64,000 bases of DNA from Linyphia triangularis (Eukaryota > Arthropoda > Arachnida > Araneae > Linyphiidae), in the NCBI GenBank assembly GCA_963978545.1, contig OZ021721.1, positions 42,852,785 through 42,916,784 of the forward strand, in the 5' to 3' direction. Shown here piece after piece: positions 1 through 10,739 of this stretch. Made by a program: the position numbers and the translations under genes. Position 1 is the first letter of the stretch. Every line of letters begins with the position of its first letter. The notes under the pieces were generated by a model. The model saw only the letters and a program-made list of their open reading frames with translations. It made no database searches and had not been told where the DNA came from.

Positions 1-11
1 ATTACTTACTA

Positions 12-299
12 CAGATGTAGTTTAGGACATTTTTTGGGGGTGATTTTATTTGTTATTTTTTTCTTCTGGGTAATTGTAGTTTTTGTCAAAGAGTTTTATT
101 TTAAGTTATATTTTATACTTTATTTGTTTTGTTTTTTTTCAGGAAAAATGCAGTTTGTAACAATGGGTTTTTATTTTAAGTTAGCATACTTTAATTTTAT
201 TACTTATATTTTAATTTGATTTTATTTTTGTTTATGTTTTAACTTATTCAGTTACCATGTTTTTGATTTTTTTTATCGCCAAATGCCCTACTACATCTG
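12..299. mobile_element. Possible MITE with imperfect terminal inverted repeats
   Basis: The left end reads CAGATGTAGTTTAGGACATT. The right end, reverse complemented, reads CAGATGTAGTAGGGCATTT, so the termini form an imperfect inverted repeat of about 20 bp. The left end is preceded by TA, which would suit a Tc1/mariner-type target. The right flank is TT, so the duplication is not demonstrated. The interior is T-rich, and the 61-codon open frame in it has low-complexity composition. The element is non-coding, and assignment to a superfamily is inference. Confidence 0.4.
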
Positions 300-1479
300 T
301 TCCATTGTGTGAAGTTTCAGCCAAACGACACTGCAGTTTCATTGCGATTGTTTCAAATCAAAGTCTGTTGGGATTGCCTTAGAAATCACTTGGGAACATT
401 TTCAGTCTCTTACATGGCACCTACCGCCTTTGACTGAAGAAAATCATGTTCCTCAAGATTAGATAGCTTATTTGTCAAGACAAGATCATCTGTCATAAAT
501 GTTATCGTACTTGGTCACTGGCAAAAGTAAGGGAAGGGCTGGTGATCTTTGGGATTGAATTAATTGCAAAACAGATTTTTAAAATGTTGCTGTTTTCAAG
601 TACTATAGCATTGGTGTGATGATATAGCCTTTCAATGCAGGAGTTAAAAGACCTCTTCATTTTATTAAATGTGTTAGTTGAATTAATGTAAAATTCTTTA
701 AAAACGTAGCTAAAAAATGAACCTACGTTTGTGAGCAAAGAAAAAAGATTTTCTTTCAATAAATTTCTTTTTTTTAGCGTTAACGGATAGTAGTAATTGA
801 GAATTTCTAATCCATTCCTTCCGCAAATTATTGTTTTATCGCTTATAACATTAAACGCCATGAACCTAATGATATAATAAGAAATAGTGTTGTGTGAAAT
901 ATTGAGTCTTTATTTTAAGGAGATAAACTTAAATTTTATTTTTGAAGGAGATTAATCCATTTATCCCATCCCTAGACTACCCAATTGATGTGCAGATCCA
1001 TATTTCAAAATAAGGTTTTTAAAAGATGATTTCATGCTAGCTAGTTCATTTGACTCTTTTCACGAGTGTAAATATATGTACATAAGGATGACAAATTTTA
1101 CAATATTTTTCATATTTTGTACAGTTTATTGGAATTTTTCAAAAAGAAACTACCAGTTGTGCTGAATGCCTTGCTGTACAGCAGTTTTATCGCTGGCTCC
1201 TAACAACTCCTTAGACTTTAAAAGTTCTCTGCACTTTTCAGGTAAACTATCGAGATTCTTTTATTTTAGATAGGATTTAGGGACAAATACAACTCTATTT
1301 ATTTGAAGTGAGAATACTGTTGGAATAAATTTTAGTGCTTTTAGAATAAATTTACTTAGTGTATTATAATTAGAATTAAACATTTTTATTTCTTGCAACG
1401 TTCCGTGGTAAGCTAAGTTTTATAAGAACTTGCTTGTTTCACCTTTGTTAGAGGTGCTGTACTTAAATAACACTAATAT
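300..1479. other. AT-rich intergenic stretch, no gene recognised
   Basis: The only notable item is a 119-codon open frame on the minus strand at 502-861. It shows no motif I recognise and no convincing splice signals, and one frame of this length is about what chance gives in 64 kb of such AT-rich DNA. The rest has no recognised coding, RNA or repeat structure. Confidence 0.5.
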
Positions 1480-1898
1480 AGAGTGGCCACAGAACCAGGA
1501 AAACTTGGAAATTGGGAAAATGTCAGGGAACTCTCTCATTCTGGAAAAAATCAGGGAATTTTTTTAAATTTCACAGAAATCAGGGAAATTTTCTTTGTTC
1601 TGAAGACACGTTTTCCTGATCATCCACATTTTGGCGCCATTTACCCAGAGAATTGTGGCGGTAATCGTTGAAAATGTAATGTTTCGGAATAATTTGAACT
1701 TTTCATTACCGCCAAAACTATTTTTAAAAAATTGGCACGTTATCTCTTTAGCTAACATGTTCTATTTGATCAGGATGTCTACACTTCTGGATAAGTTGGG
1801 GAAATTGGATAAAAAGTTTGCCATAAAATCGGGGAATATTTTCAGAAATCCATCATGGAAATCAGGGAACTTTTTTTCGTAAATTTTGTGGCCACCCG
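1480..1898. mobile_element. MITE with GTGGCCAC-containing inverted termini (hAT-like)
   Basis: Both ends carry GTGGCCAC. The left reads AGAGTGGCCACAGAACC and the right, reverse complemented, reads CCGGGTGGCCACAAAAT. The interior is built of repeated motifs resembling CAGGGAA and GGGGAA in both orientations. The flanks CTAATAT and GTAATAG resemble a decayed target duplication. Similar ends occur in non-autonomous hAT families, which is the basis of the tentative class. Three open frames inside it, on both strands, follow the element's repeated motifs and are not genes. Confidence 0.5.
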
Positions 1899-2044
1899 GT
1901 AATAGTAGTTTTGATAATCTGCTATCATTTACATACAAGTGTTTATTTCATTTACTATTTGAGGTTTGTTTTAAAAATAGTTTTGCTTTTGTGAATGCTA
2001 ATTATGACATTAGTATTGTTACAGAGTTATGTTAGTGGCATTTA

Positions 2045-2330
2045 AAAAGCTTAAACACTGGTTGTAATTGCACATAAAAGTTACCAATGCATATAAAGGA
2101 TTTATATTAAAAACTTTATTTTGATCTGTATCACAGGTGCTTCTGGGTATGAATCCAGACAAAGGCTCAGTCACCGCAATGATGTTCCGATACCTGCTCT
2201 ACCACAACCACGGGTCCCAGAGACGCCCAAGAGAACGTCCCCCAAAGCATAATACCGCCACCACCGGCCTGAGGGAGCACTGTACATGACCTACTGTACA
2301 TTGAGGGAGCAACTGTTCGCCTGAAAGACG
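2045..2330. other. Unclassified segment upstream of the LINE tail
   Basis: Bases 2055-2120 resemble 49571-49640, sharing CACATAAAA, CAATGCATA and AAGGATTT. This suggests a short dispersed repeat. From about 2137 the base composition becomes GC-richer, and an open frame of about 49 codons runs to a TGA at 2287-2289. It is preceded by a plausible acceptor, TTGATCTGTATCACAG. It could be a stray exon or more of a mobile element. I do not recognise the peptide. Confidence 0.25.
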
Positions 2331-2394
2331 GCGTATCCTGACTCGGCCATCTGACCAGGCAACTCGATCAGGCCGATATCCTTGCTAAGGAGAA

Positions 2395-2711
2395 TTGCAG
2401 GATTTCAACATCTCCCTCTTCCACACTTACTTTTTTGGAATTGTACTCTCTGGAAAAATCAAAGATCTCGGAGGAGTGGAAAACACCCCAACCCATAATT
2501 GGTACAAGGGCTCAAAACCGGGTTTGTCCCTTGACCTCCCGTGTGACAGACATACCCGGACTGTTCTATCAAGGCTTGCTAGCGGTCACATCAAGTGCCT
2601 AACTTTCAACGAGGGCACGAAAACCTTTGCCACCTGCACCAAGTGCCAAAATCATCAGACCTCTCCTGAGCACCTCTTGGATTGCATTGGACTCTCTAAG
2701 GAGGATCTCTT
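2395..2711 (+). pseudogene. LINE ORF2 C-terminal fragment
   Basis: The fragment encodes part of the reverse-transcriptase polyprotein tail of the LINE, which normally copies its RNA at a nicked chromosomal target. Visible motifs are SRLASGH and CLTF, then CTKCQNH and PEHLLDC, which mark the cysteine/histidine region after the RNase H domain. Before about 2480 the homologous frame is the other one (ADILAKE, LTFLELYS), so a frameshift separates the two parts. The frame is broken at 2712 by the LTR insertion. Apparent codons after 2712 belong to the LTR and not to this protein. No function remains. Confidence 0.65.
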
Positions 2712-3124
2712 TGTCACGCACTCTGGTCACCAAGAAAGAACAGAGGTGAGTTCAAAGATTGCATTGGGTTTATTGTTTACACTGCAAGCATAAGCAACGG
2801 GCCGCCACACCGAGGGGGAAGTAGTGAACTTCTTACGCTTACCGGGGCTGGTTGCGGCAGCGATTCCAAGGCGGTGACAGCTTTTCCGGTACACTTTACG
2901 TCAGGTCCACCGACCAGCGGTAACTTAAACACCAACTCGGTGTATCCTACAGGCTAACTGAGCCTAAACATAAAACTAAAAAAACCAGCAAGCAGCCCCG
3001 AAGACCTTAACTAGCTGCTTTTATTTACCAGGCCGCTTGGACATGCGCTCTCGCCGATGTTGTGGCTGACCAATCAAGGTGAAGATGTGCAGAAGAGGTG
3101 CGCATGCCAGGTTGAACCGTCACA
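2712..3124. repeat. Solo LTR inserted in the LINE
   Basis: The segment begins TGTCACGCAC and ends GAACCGTCACA, so it has TG...CA ends with a short imperfect inverted repeat. It is flanked by the 4-bp direct repeat TCTT at 2708-2711 and 3125-3128. Removing the segment and one TCTT restores the continuity of the LINE frame across the junction, which is strong support for exact boundaries. There is no internal coding region, as expected for a solo LTR left by LTR-LTR recombination. A 4-bp duplication fits several LTR superfamilies. Orientation was not determined. Confidence 0.65.
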
Positions 3125-3227
3125 TCTTTAGCAATCCTCTCCTAGTCTTCGACTTCCTTTTAGTCAACGAACTCGTGGATCTTGTCTGACTCCGTCAGAC
3201 AGTGAGGATTAGCAACAACAACAACAG

Positions 3228-4514
3228 GCAACTCGCTCCCACACACAGAAGTAAGTGAAAGAATGATTCTTCAGACTCTCCAGCAGCAGTTAAATACCAC
3301 TTCCACCTGATCACGTGTCTTCCACGTCATCCAGGCGAGTTCATTGCAAAATGTAGGGGTGGTCATCTTTCAATTTTAACTTAATTTTCTTATGTGAATA
3401 CATTGAATTATTAGCCTTTAAAAAATTTTTAAGTATGTTTACTGTGGTAATTTGGACATTTTATAAGATGGTGATTTTGTAGAGTCATAATTATTCAGAT
3501 ATAACTTGCATTGGTCAATTTTGAAAATTTATTAGATGTGTTCAATAATTTGTACATTCCGCAATCTAAATTTTTCCTTTTCGTATATTTTGCATATTTT
3601 TCTAAACTGAAAAATTAATAATGATTTTCATATGGCCTTAAAAGTTGCTGCAGCTTGTATTGATTGATATGATTAATTATTCCTAGAAATTTTTTAATAT
3701 TTTGTTTATTAAATAAAGTAATCTGAACCACTTTTCATTCGTGTGTATTGAAATTTTATAATTATATACTTTTATACTGTCAATTTTGAAAATTTATTAA
3801 ATATGTTTAATAATTATTAGATGTGTTTCAATAATATTTTGTTTATTAAATAAAGTAATCTGAACCACTTTTCATTCGTGTGTATTGAAATTTTATAATT
3901 ATGTATACTTTTATTATGTGTATTGAAATAAAATTATATTTTTATCAAATTTAATTTGTTTTACTTAATACTTATATATATACACAGTGTCATAAAATAC
4001 ATTTAAATCCTGTCGCGTTAAAAAATATTTTGAAAGTTAGTAAATTATTGCATTTTTTTAATGTTTTAATCAAATTGAAAGTCTAGGTAATCATAGTATA
4101 GATAACCAAATAAATTTATTATTATAGTTTGATATAAGAAAAGACTGATAGCTATTAATAAATTATTTTGTGTTACATGCTCATTTTGTGATATATTTTT
4201 TACCTTTCTATTTATGTTGAAGGATTACCTTATTGCTTCGGAATTTTTTTTTTTTGTTTTAATTTATAATGGGACATAGAATATTTTGCTGTGATACAGA
4301 ATTGTACTTTAATTTTTATGATTTTCATCCATTGAATATGGTCATTATTACTAACAAAACCTTTAGCAGAACACAAATGCCTTCTTGATATTGTAAACTG
4401 TGTTTAATACTAAAATTAATCATATATTTTGTGGCAGAAGCTTTTCCATCTACAATTGTTTCTTAATATTTTGCAAAAGCAAACCGTTCACTTACATTTG
4501 TAAACCTTTTTTGT
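3228..4514. other. AT-rich DNA with an internal duplication
   Basis: A block containing AATAAAGTAATCTGAACC occurs at 3696-3766 and again at 3833-3903, offset 137 bp. Neighbouring CAATTTTGAAAATTTATT motifs at about 3516 and 3781 are also repeated. This is a local tandem duplication. No gene is recognised. Confidence 0.5.
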
Positions 4515-5019
4515 CACTGGAAGTTTTTGTGTAAAATAGAGAAAAACTTCGCTTATAGGGGTAAACTGTTTCTTATACAGAAAAATTTCTGTGTATTTTA
4601 TATGAAATTTATTGCAGAAAGTTTCCGTGTACTTTACGGGGGAAATTGTATTTTATATGGAATTGACCTTATTCAACACAGAAATTCTGTTTATTTTACA
4701 GGTGGAAATTGCATTTTGTATGGAATCAACGTACTTAATACAGGAAATTTTAATTTATTTTACGGGAGTAAATTATTTTGTATGAAATTACCGTATTTAA
4801 TACGGAAAGTTTATGTTTATTTTACGGGAGAAAACTGTATTTTGTACGGAATGACCGTAATTATTACTGAAAGTTTCCGTTCATTTTACGGGAAAAAACC
4901 GTTGCAATCAGTCAAAAACCGTATTTAATACGGAATGTTTCCGTATTTTTTACGGTTTTAAACTGGCGACCCAGCTGCCAGTTTAAAACCGTAAATTTGA
5001 CGGGATTTTTTTTGCAGTG
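4515..5019. repeat. Tandem array of ~63-bp units within a possible CACTG-ended element
   Basis: About five diverged units follow one another from about 4550 to 4930. Each has a core resembling TTTATTTTACGGGAGAAA then TTTTGTATGGAATTACCGT. The period is about 61-64 bp. Because 63 is a multiple of three, a 133-codon frame stays open through the array, and its repetitive peptide is a by-product. The right end has a 17-bp perfect inverted repeat, 4951-4967 against 4977-4993, with a 9-base loop. The outer ends CACTGGAAG and CTTTGCAGTG-like sequence could be degenerate CACTG termini. No clear target duplication is visible. Confidence 0.5.
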
Positions 5020-7485
5020 TAGGTACCGCATCGATTCTGATTTTCTTTTTACAGAGAGTAGAGAAATGCTAAGAGATTATGAATATATAGATTTACCAGG
5101 GGGGAAATGGACGAAATTGTTCAAAATGACTTTGAACGAAATCAGATAGACAATGATGTTATAACTTGCCAAATAAGGAGCATTATTTTTGATTTGGTAA
5201 CCCATCGCTCCTTAATTTTCAATAAGGAAGGGTACAGATGAATTCATTTCTCGGGACGCCAATTATTTGCATCTTTAAAAGCGAGTCAAGTAGGCGATAA
5301 ATATTCTGTCTCTGATTATGTAATATTTAATGCCAACTTGGGTCCTCTTTAAAATTCAACTTCACAAATATCTATCGCATGCTATTAATTAAAATGTAAA
5401 TTGGTAATTTTTTTTATGAAATAAAATTATTCATTGTGAAAGGGTAAATAAAATACTTAACAATCATTGCTATCTAATGTAAAAGATGAGATGGTCTTTA
5501 TAGTAGAAACAAATGTGCAATTGTAAAAAAGCGAAAAATTTCAATGACGCAAATGATATATAATCTCATTACAACTGAAACATTTCTCTTGTTTGTGGAC
5601 CTTCTCAGTTCTTTGCGTGTAGACTTAAACATGAGCAAAAACAATTTACAGTGACAAGTGGAAGAAATATCATAAATTATCTGCAACGCTAAGTATTTTA
5701 TATCATTTGTATGTCAGATAAAGCATTGAGGTTTGCACCGAGGTCGAAAAGTATATGCGACTCATTTACATAACAAAGAAAAATAGAAGATTAAATTATA
5801 CACAGAAGAAAACACTAAATTAGATATATGTATATCCTGTCATTACACGAGATATAGCATGTTTTATTTGGTGCTTAATCACACAAAAATAAGTTTTAAA
5901 AGCTATGGGTTCTCTGCAAAGTGATAATGTTTAACAACGAAGAAAAAGAGTAATGATTATAAGGTATGCGGAACCGAAATGTAAGACATTTTATTTTCAT
6001 TCCCGGCAGACATTTTTTTAACAAATTGCATAACGTAGAAGAAAACAATATATTAATATCTCTTGATAAGATATCTATTACCAGTATGTTCCAAACGCAC
6101 AAAAATATTATAGATCTCAATAGAAAGGGAATATTAATAAAGTATCTGACAGCATTTAGGCGATCGGAAACCTATAGTACAAGAGCACCATTTGACTTTT
6201 CATGCGACACGAAAACTTGTAACTTAAATGGCATAACAAAGAAAACACAAAAAACCAATAAGAATTAGCAATCAAAATACTTGAATTTACGAAGCTGTAA
6301 ATATAGATTTTGTCTTTGTTATAGAATACTCAAATGGGTGGTAGTTTCCTATAAAAGTTCTTTCAAGAGAGGCATTATTGCCTCTTACTTTAGAAAAAAA
6401 ACTTTAAACCTGCTAAAAACTGTGGATAATTTTATACATCTTCTTGGAAGAGAAACTCCGAAAAGTAATTTTCAAAATCTCATACAATTCTTCTGAAAGA
6501 GAAAGAAACTCAATTCAAAGGATTGACTCATTAATAAAACCAAGATGAATTTTATAAATCGAATAATTTTGTTATATTGTGCGTTGACAACTAAGGAATA
6601 ATGAAGCATTGAACAATGATTGAATTCCATAATATCTTTATATACACAAAATTGATTTATCTTCTAAAAAACAATGAAGGACAAGTGGTTAATGCATACA
6701 TCACGGAACTGAAGACTGAACAATGAAAGTATTGTCGTAATTGCATGCAAATACAGCTTTATTATTTATTTTGCTCTAAAATCTATCATAAATATGAAGG
6801 TCATTTGACTTATTACAACGATGTTTGGCTAATTGCATTGTGAATAAGATCCTTTAGATGAGTAATATTCAATTCTAGTATATTCATTTTGACCTTTATA
6901 GCTTATGTGCTTCATCAATCATCCAGTATATTCTTTTCAATGAGAAACATCAAAGCTCGATTAAAGAATTTGGTTTTCAAGCCTTAACTTTTAAATATTA
7001 CTATTTATTGCGCAAGATAATAACAAAACTGGATCAAAACTGATCTAATATTATGATCGACTTTAGAAGGAAAGCTTGCGTTCAAAATGAGACGAATCGT
7101 TTAAAAAAAAAAAAAAAAAAAACATTTTGAAACATTTTCGCCAGTTTAAGTGTGCTACAAAATAAAGAATTTAGGTTAAAATGGGTCAGATCAGTTTAGA
7201 AAACTTGTTAACATTAGCAGTACTTTTTTATATATACATTTAAAGATTTATATGGCCATATGCAATAACATGTTCATGCAAATAGTGCCATTATAAGTGT
7301 GTGCAACAAAATATTGCTAATATTGACGATCTTTAAAAAATTAAAGAAGTCCATTTTAAAACTCGTAAAATATTGTTAATTTTTATAATTTTAAATGGTT
7401 CTGGTTTAATTTGAGCGAAAGTTCATGGGTCACTCCTTTCAAGTAGTTTAAAATTAAGAAGTTCAATGAACTTGGAGGTTAGTGT
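5020..7485. other. AT-rich intergenic stretch
   Basis: No gene, RNA or repeat family is recognised. A homopolymer A run lies at about 7103-7122. Open frames here are short and overlap one another on opposite strands, as expected by chance. Confidence 0.5.
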
Positions 7486-7498
7486 ATCTTTACTTAAG

Positions 7499-7675
7499 TT
7501 GGTTGTTTTCAGATTATCTGGCGCCGTCAGCAACACAAGGGCTATAATGAGCCGAAACATTCGTCATTAGACAAGCCAACATACACTTACAAACACCCAT
7601 GCCTTACACGGGACCCGAACCCGCAACCTCGCGGTCTAGAAGCTAGCACGCTAACCACTATACCATTTGATCGGC
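7499..7675 (-). repeat. SINE1 copy a (tRNA-headed SINE)
   Basis: Read on the minus strand, the copy starts with a tRNA-like head containing an A-box-like TAGTGGTTAGC and the B box GGTTCGGGTCC. These are followed by a unique body and an AACCAA tail. It is flanked by perfect 13-bp direct repeats, ATCTTTACTTAAG, at 7486-7498 and 7676-7688. The duplications define the boundaries and show LINE-mediated insertion. SINEs of this build are transcribed by RNA polymerase III from the internal boxes. Confidence 0.85.
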
Positions 7676-7689
7676 ATCTTTACTTAAGA

Positions 7690-8473
7690 AATTACAAATT
7701 TTGAAAAGTACTTACATAGTTGTATAAAATAACCTCTTTTTTTTTTATCTAACGGTTAAAGCTATTTCTAAGAAGGAATAAAACAAAATCCTCAAATACT
7801 TTTATAGAGGTTTGAATTTTTGCAATTGTGCAAATGGAAAATAAACAAAAAACTCAATAAAAATGTAAATGAAAAAATCTTGTAGCAAAAATCAAAGAAG
7901 TTTAATCGCAATTTTTTAAAGCGTATTTTAGCATATGAAGATCACGCTTAAGAAAACACGAATTTAAAAAAAAGATTTGTATGGGTGCAAATAGGAAAAC
8001 CCCGGTCAGAGGTTTGCGACCGTTTTTAAAGGCAATTTAAAATAATACACGAAGAACGCGGGTCGCATCCAAATCCTGAAAGGTGTTTTGGACAGTGATA
8101 GTCTTCATCATCCATCATGCTTATCTCTCCGTCCTTGTCAACCCGTTGATCAATCAACGTACACTGTAGCCAAATAGGATCACCCGAAGGATTTTAAATA
8201 CTTGATGCCACAGTCCTGAGCAACAGGAAGAGCTCGACGAAAACCTTTAGATACACAGGTTAAAAAAAAAAGAGGTTGAAAAATATCTTGTAGCGCGATC
8301 AACTTTAAGTAACTTTTTGGATCAACTTTGAAATAATTACGAGCGTTTACCTGTTTGTTATTAAGACTATCCTTTTCTCTCTATATTTATGTTAAGAGGG
8401 ATAGTTGACCTTTCCCAGCCTGATAAACCTAATGCAAAAATTGTTCGATCACAATATATACCGAAATATTGTT
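7690..8473. other. Intergenic, with a GC-richer patch
   Basis: Bases 7995-8240 are noticeably GC-richer than their surroundings and resemble part of an old repeat, but I cannot match them to another copy in the window. The rest is AT-rich with nothing recognised. Confidence 0.35.
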
Positions 8474-8477
8474 TTAA

Positions 8478-8683
8478 CCCTCTAGTGCATAGTTTTTTTT
8501 TATGATGCAACTAGCGGTCATGTAATTAGTGTTTTTTACAAAAGTATACGATTAAAAATACTTTTTTAGGTATAAACAATCTTAGTATGACTGATATAAT
8601 TCATTTCAATTTGCAATAAAATATATTACTCAAATTTTACTCCCAAGTTGTGTAGCATATATGCTACATTATGTACTAGTGGG
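8478..8683. mobile_element. piggyBac-like MITE 1
   Basis: The left end is TTAA followed by CCCTCTAGTGCATAG. The right end, reverse complemented, is TTTACCCACTAGTACATAA. Thus CCC-initiated inverted termini sit at a TTAA target, intact at 8474-8477 and changed to TAAA at 8684-8687. This is the hallmark of piggyBac-mobilised elements. The 206-bp element is non-coding and contains the perfect 18-bp palindrome TGTAGCATATATGCTACA at 8651-8668. Confidence 0.55.
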
Positions 8684-8687
8684 TAAA

Positions 8688-10490
8688 AGCATATGGGTTT
8701 TTTTAACAGGTATGACTATAATAATAAATTATCATTGATAAAATTTAAAGAGGAAATAACTCACGTTTTTTTTTATGATTATTATTAAAGTTTTTATAAT
8801 TTTTGCTTGATTTAGTCCTTTTTTCAAAATGTGAAAGAAATTCTCCAATACAGCCAACTAATCTTATGTAAAAAATAACTTGGAAGACGTCAGGTGATTT
8901 GTGAAAAATTTCCTGAAATACTTGTGAGTAACAAATATTTTGAAGTTTCAATGCTGTTTCGGCACGGTTAAAGAAATAAGTTTAGATATCAAAGCGATTC
9001 TATATGCGAGTAACAAAAGTAAAGAAGAAACATATCTCGTGACTTTCGAAAATGAAGAGGAGTTTCGAAGAGCATGTTGTGGGGGATTACCAAGAAAATC
9101 TCCAAATGCCAGGTGCAGAAAAACACGTGCATCGGTCAACACACGTGGGCCTAAACAGAATACACAAGCCTACCTTCTTACTTATGACATTTTTTGCAAC
9201 CTCATTCTTCGACACACCCAGCGTGACGAAACGGAGAATCAGCTGATTGGGAGTAAATAAATAAAATAAAAAAACGAATCATGGTCGCACAACTTGCTTA
9301 AGGTGGACGTTATTTAGAGGTTTATACAACGAATGAGCTATTTAAAGGAATTGGTCAGAGGATAAATTCTTTCGATTTGGAGAAAAGATATGTTTTTTTT
9401 TCTAATAATGATAGTGAAGTCGTATGTGTTTTTTAAAAGCGTTTTTCCCCTTTAGTGACAATTTTATGTAACAGTTTTATGGAGGTTTCTGAAGATAATT
9501 TGAATGGGACATGCATACCTTTGACTAAACACATCCATTAAAATTCACAGCACATTGCCCAAATCCCTAGAAATATTCATTAATATGTCCACAAGGTAAC
9601 ACATTATTTATATTCGCAGCAATACCCATAGCAATATCATCTCCACATATATCCCTTTTTAAGAACATATACATTGACAATGCTCGATTCGTTTGATGGA
9701 GACAGTTGGTCTTGACTTGACAACTGTTATAGACATGATTACTTACCACCAATATAAATATAGCCCCCTAAAAAGACCAACATACATAACTTTTATGGAG
9801 TTCCAGTCATATGTACAAAACTATTTCTGAAATAAAGCACATAAATTGATATCTCGCTATGTTAAAAAAAATATACTAATTTAAAAGCCAGCAATTGCTC
9901 TTTTAAAAATAAAAAAAAGTATAAATGAAAGTTTCACAAACCTCCAATGCAAAAATTACCTAAAAAGACATATCATAATACCAACACAAATAATTCACGA
10001 ATACAGGTTAAAACATTCGTAACACAGAAAACCGGCATAAAAGTTTCCGTTTCAACCTCAACGCAAAACTAAAAGGCTATACATAAAACCATCCATCATT
10101 AAAATAATAGTCACCACATCCCAAAACACGCCTTCTCGACAGTCAAACTCGTCAAGTCCGTCTAGTTTATGTTGACTTAAGACTTTTATCACACTGGTAT
10201 CAAATTTTAAAACAACCTTCCCGCAGCCACCTCAAAAATGCAAGAAAACAGGACGATAGAGGATGTCAGGAGGAAGGGTAAAAAAGCTCGTGATTTCTTT
10301 CAGTGCGACGCCCCTCCAGAAGCAAAGTTGGGGCTGCATGACACACAGATGGCATCCCCCAGGAAATAGATAAGAAGTCGCGACAGGGGGAAGTAGTCTT
10401 CTTTCAACAGATGTCTGGGGATCCAGGGGGGTGGTGAAAAAAAGGTCAATTATGTGACTTTGTGTGTAGTAATTTATGCTAAGTAGCGAG
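8688..10490. other. Intergenic stretch, no recognised gene
   Basis: A 106-codon open frame at 8940-9260 begins at TTG, not ATG. It lacks recognisable motifs or splice context, and it overlaps frames on the other strand. The 10230-10490 part is GC-richer and precedes the candidate exon at 10584, so it may be 5' flanking or untranslated sequence. Confidence 0.35.
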
Positions 10491-10583
10491 TAGTCTGACT
10501 TGGGAGTTCTTGAGATTATCATCGGCGACAAAACGGGACGGAAATTCCAGAGATCTGAAGAAGGAATCTATTTGGTGGCAGCT

Positions 10584-10680
10584 ATGGATGGAGATTTTTG
10601 TGCGTCGAGGAAGGAGAGTTTTCGTACGATCTGTGGAGGGATATGCTTCGTTTTTGGATTTGTGGGCTTACTTATAATTT
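10584..10680 (+). CDS. Candidate first coding exon with one membrane helix
   Basis: A frame starts at an ATG in good context (GCAGCTATGG). It encodes about 32 residues: a short polar N-terminus, then a hydrophobic run from about residue 16 (TICGGICFVFGFVGLLII). It reaches a perfect donor hexamer, GTAAGT, at 10681-10686, giving a phase-1 intron. The preceding 300 bp are GC-richer than the local average. Together this fits the first exon of a multi-pass or single-pass membrane protein whose remaining exons lie elsewhere. I could not identify them, nor assign a family. The base before the donor is T rather than G, which lowers confidence, and the frame could be fortuitous. Confidence 0.28.
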
Positions 10681-10739
10681 GTAAGTGGCGAACTAAAACG
10701 GGTTTGGAAACTTATATGATTGTGCATCCCTAGTTCCTT

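Larger units (their letters stand above)
2330..3227 (+). mobile_element. 5'-truncated non-LTR retrotransposon (LINE), split by a solo LTR
   Basis: This is the 3' end of a LINE of the kind carrying a C-terminal RNase H and zinc-knuckle tail, Jockey-like as far as I can judge. An AD-LAKE motif begins near 2371. It is followed by a CxxCxxH-like cluster at about 2635-2650 and the conserved PEH-LDC motif near 2664. The last ORF residues, ending in NELVDLV and a TGA at 3187-3189, lie beyond a 413-bp insertion. A short 3' UTR ends in a (CAA)n tail near 3226. At least one frameshift near 2480 shows the copy is dead. The 5' limit is approximate. Confidence 0.7.

Noticed and set aside
502..861. 119-codon minus-strand ATG frame
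   Set aside because: No motif or splice context was recognised. In AT-rich DNA of this length about one such frame is expected by chance, so it is not annotated as a gene.
4527..4928. 133-codon repetitive frame
   Set aside because: The tandem array has a period of about 63 bp, divisible by three, which keeps one frame open. The peptide is a product of the repeat, not a gene.
8940..9260. 106-codon frame
   Set aside because: It starts at TTG, has no recognised domain, and overlaps frames on the opposite strand.
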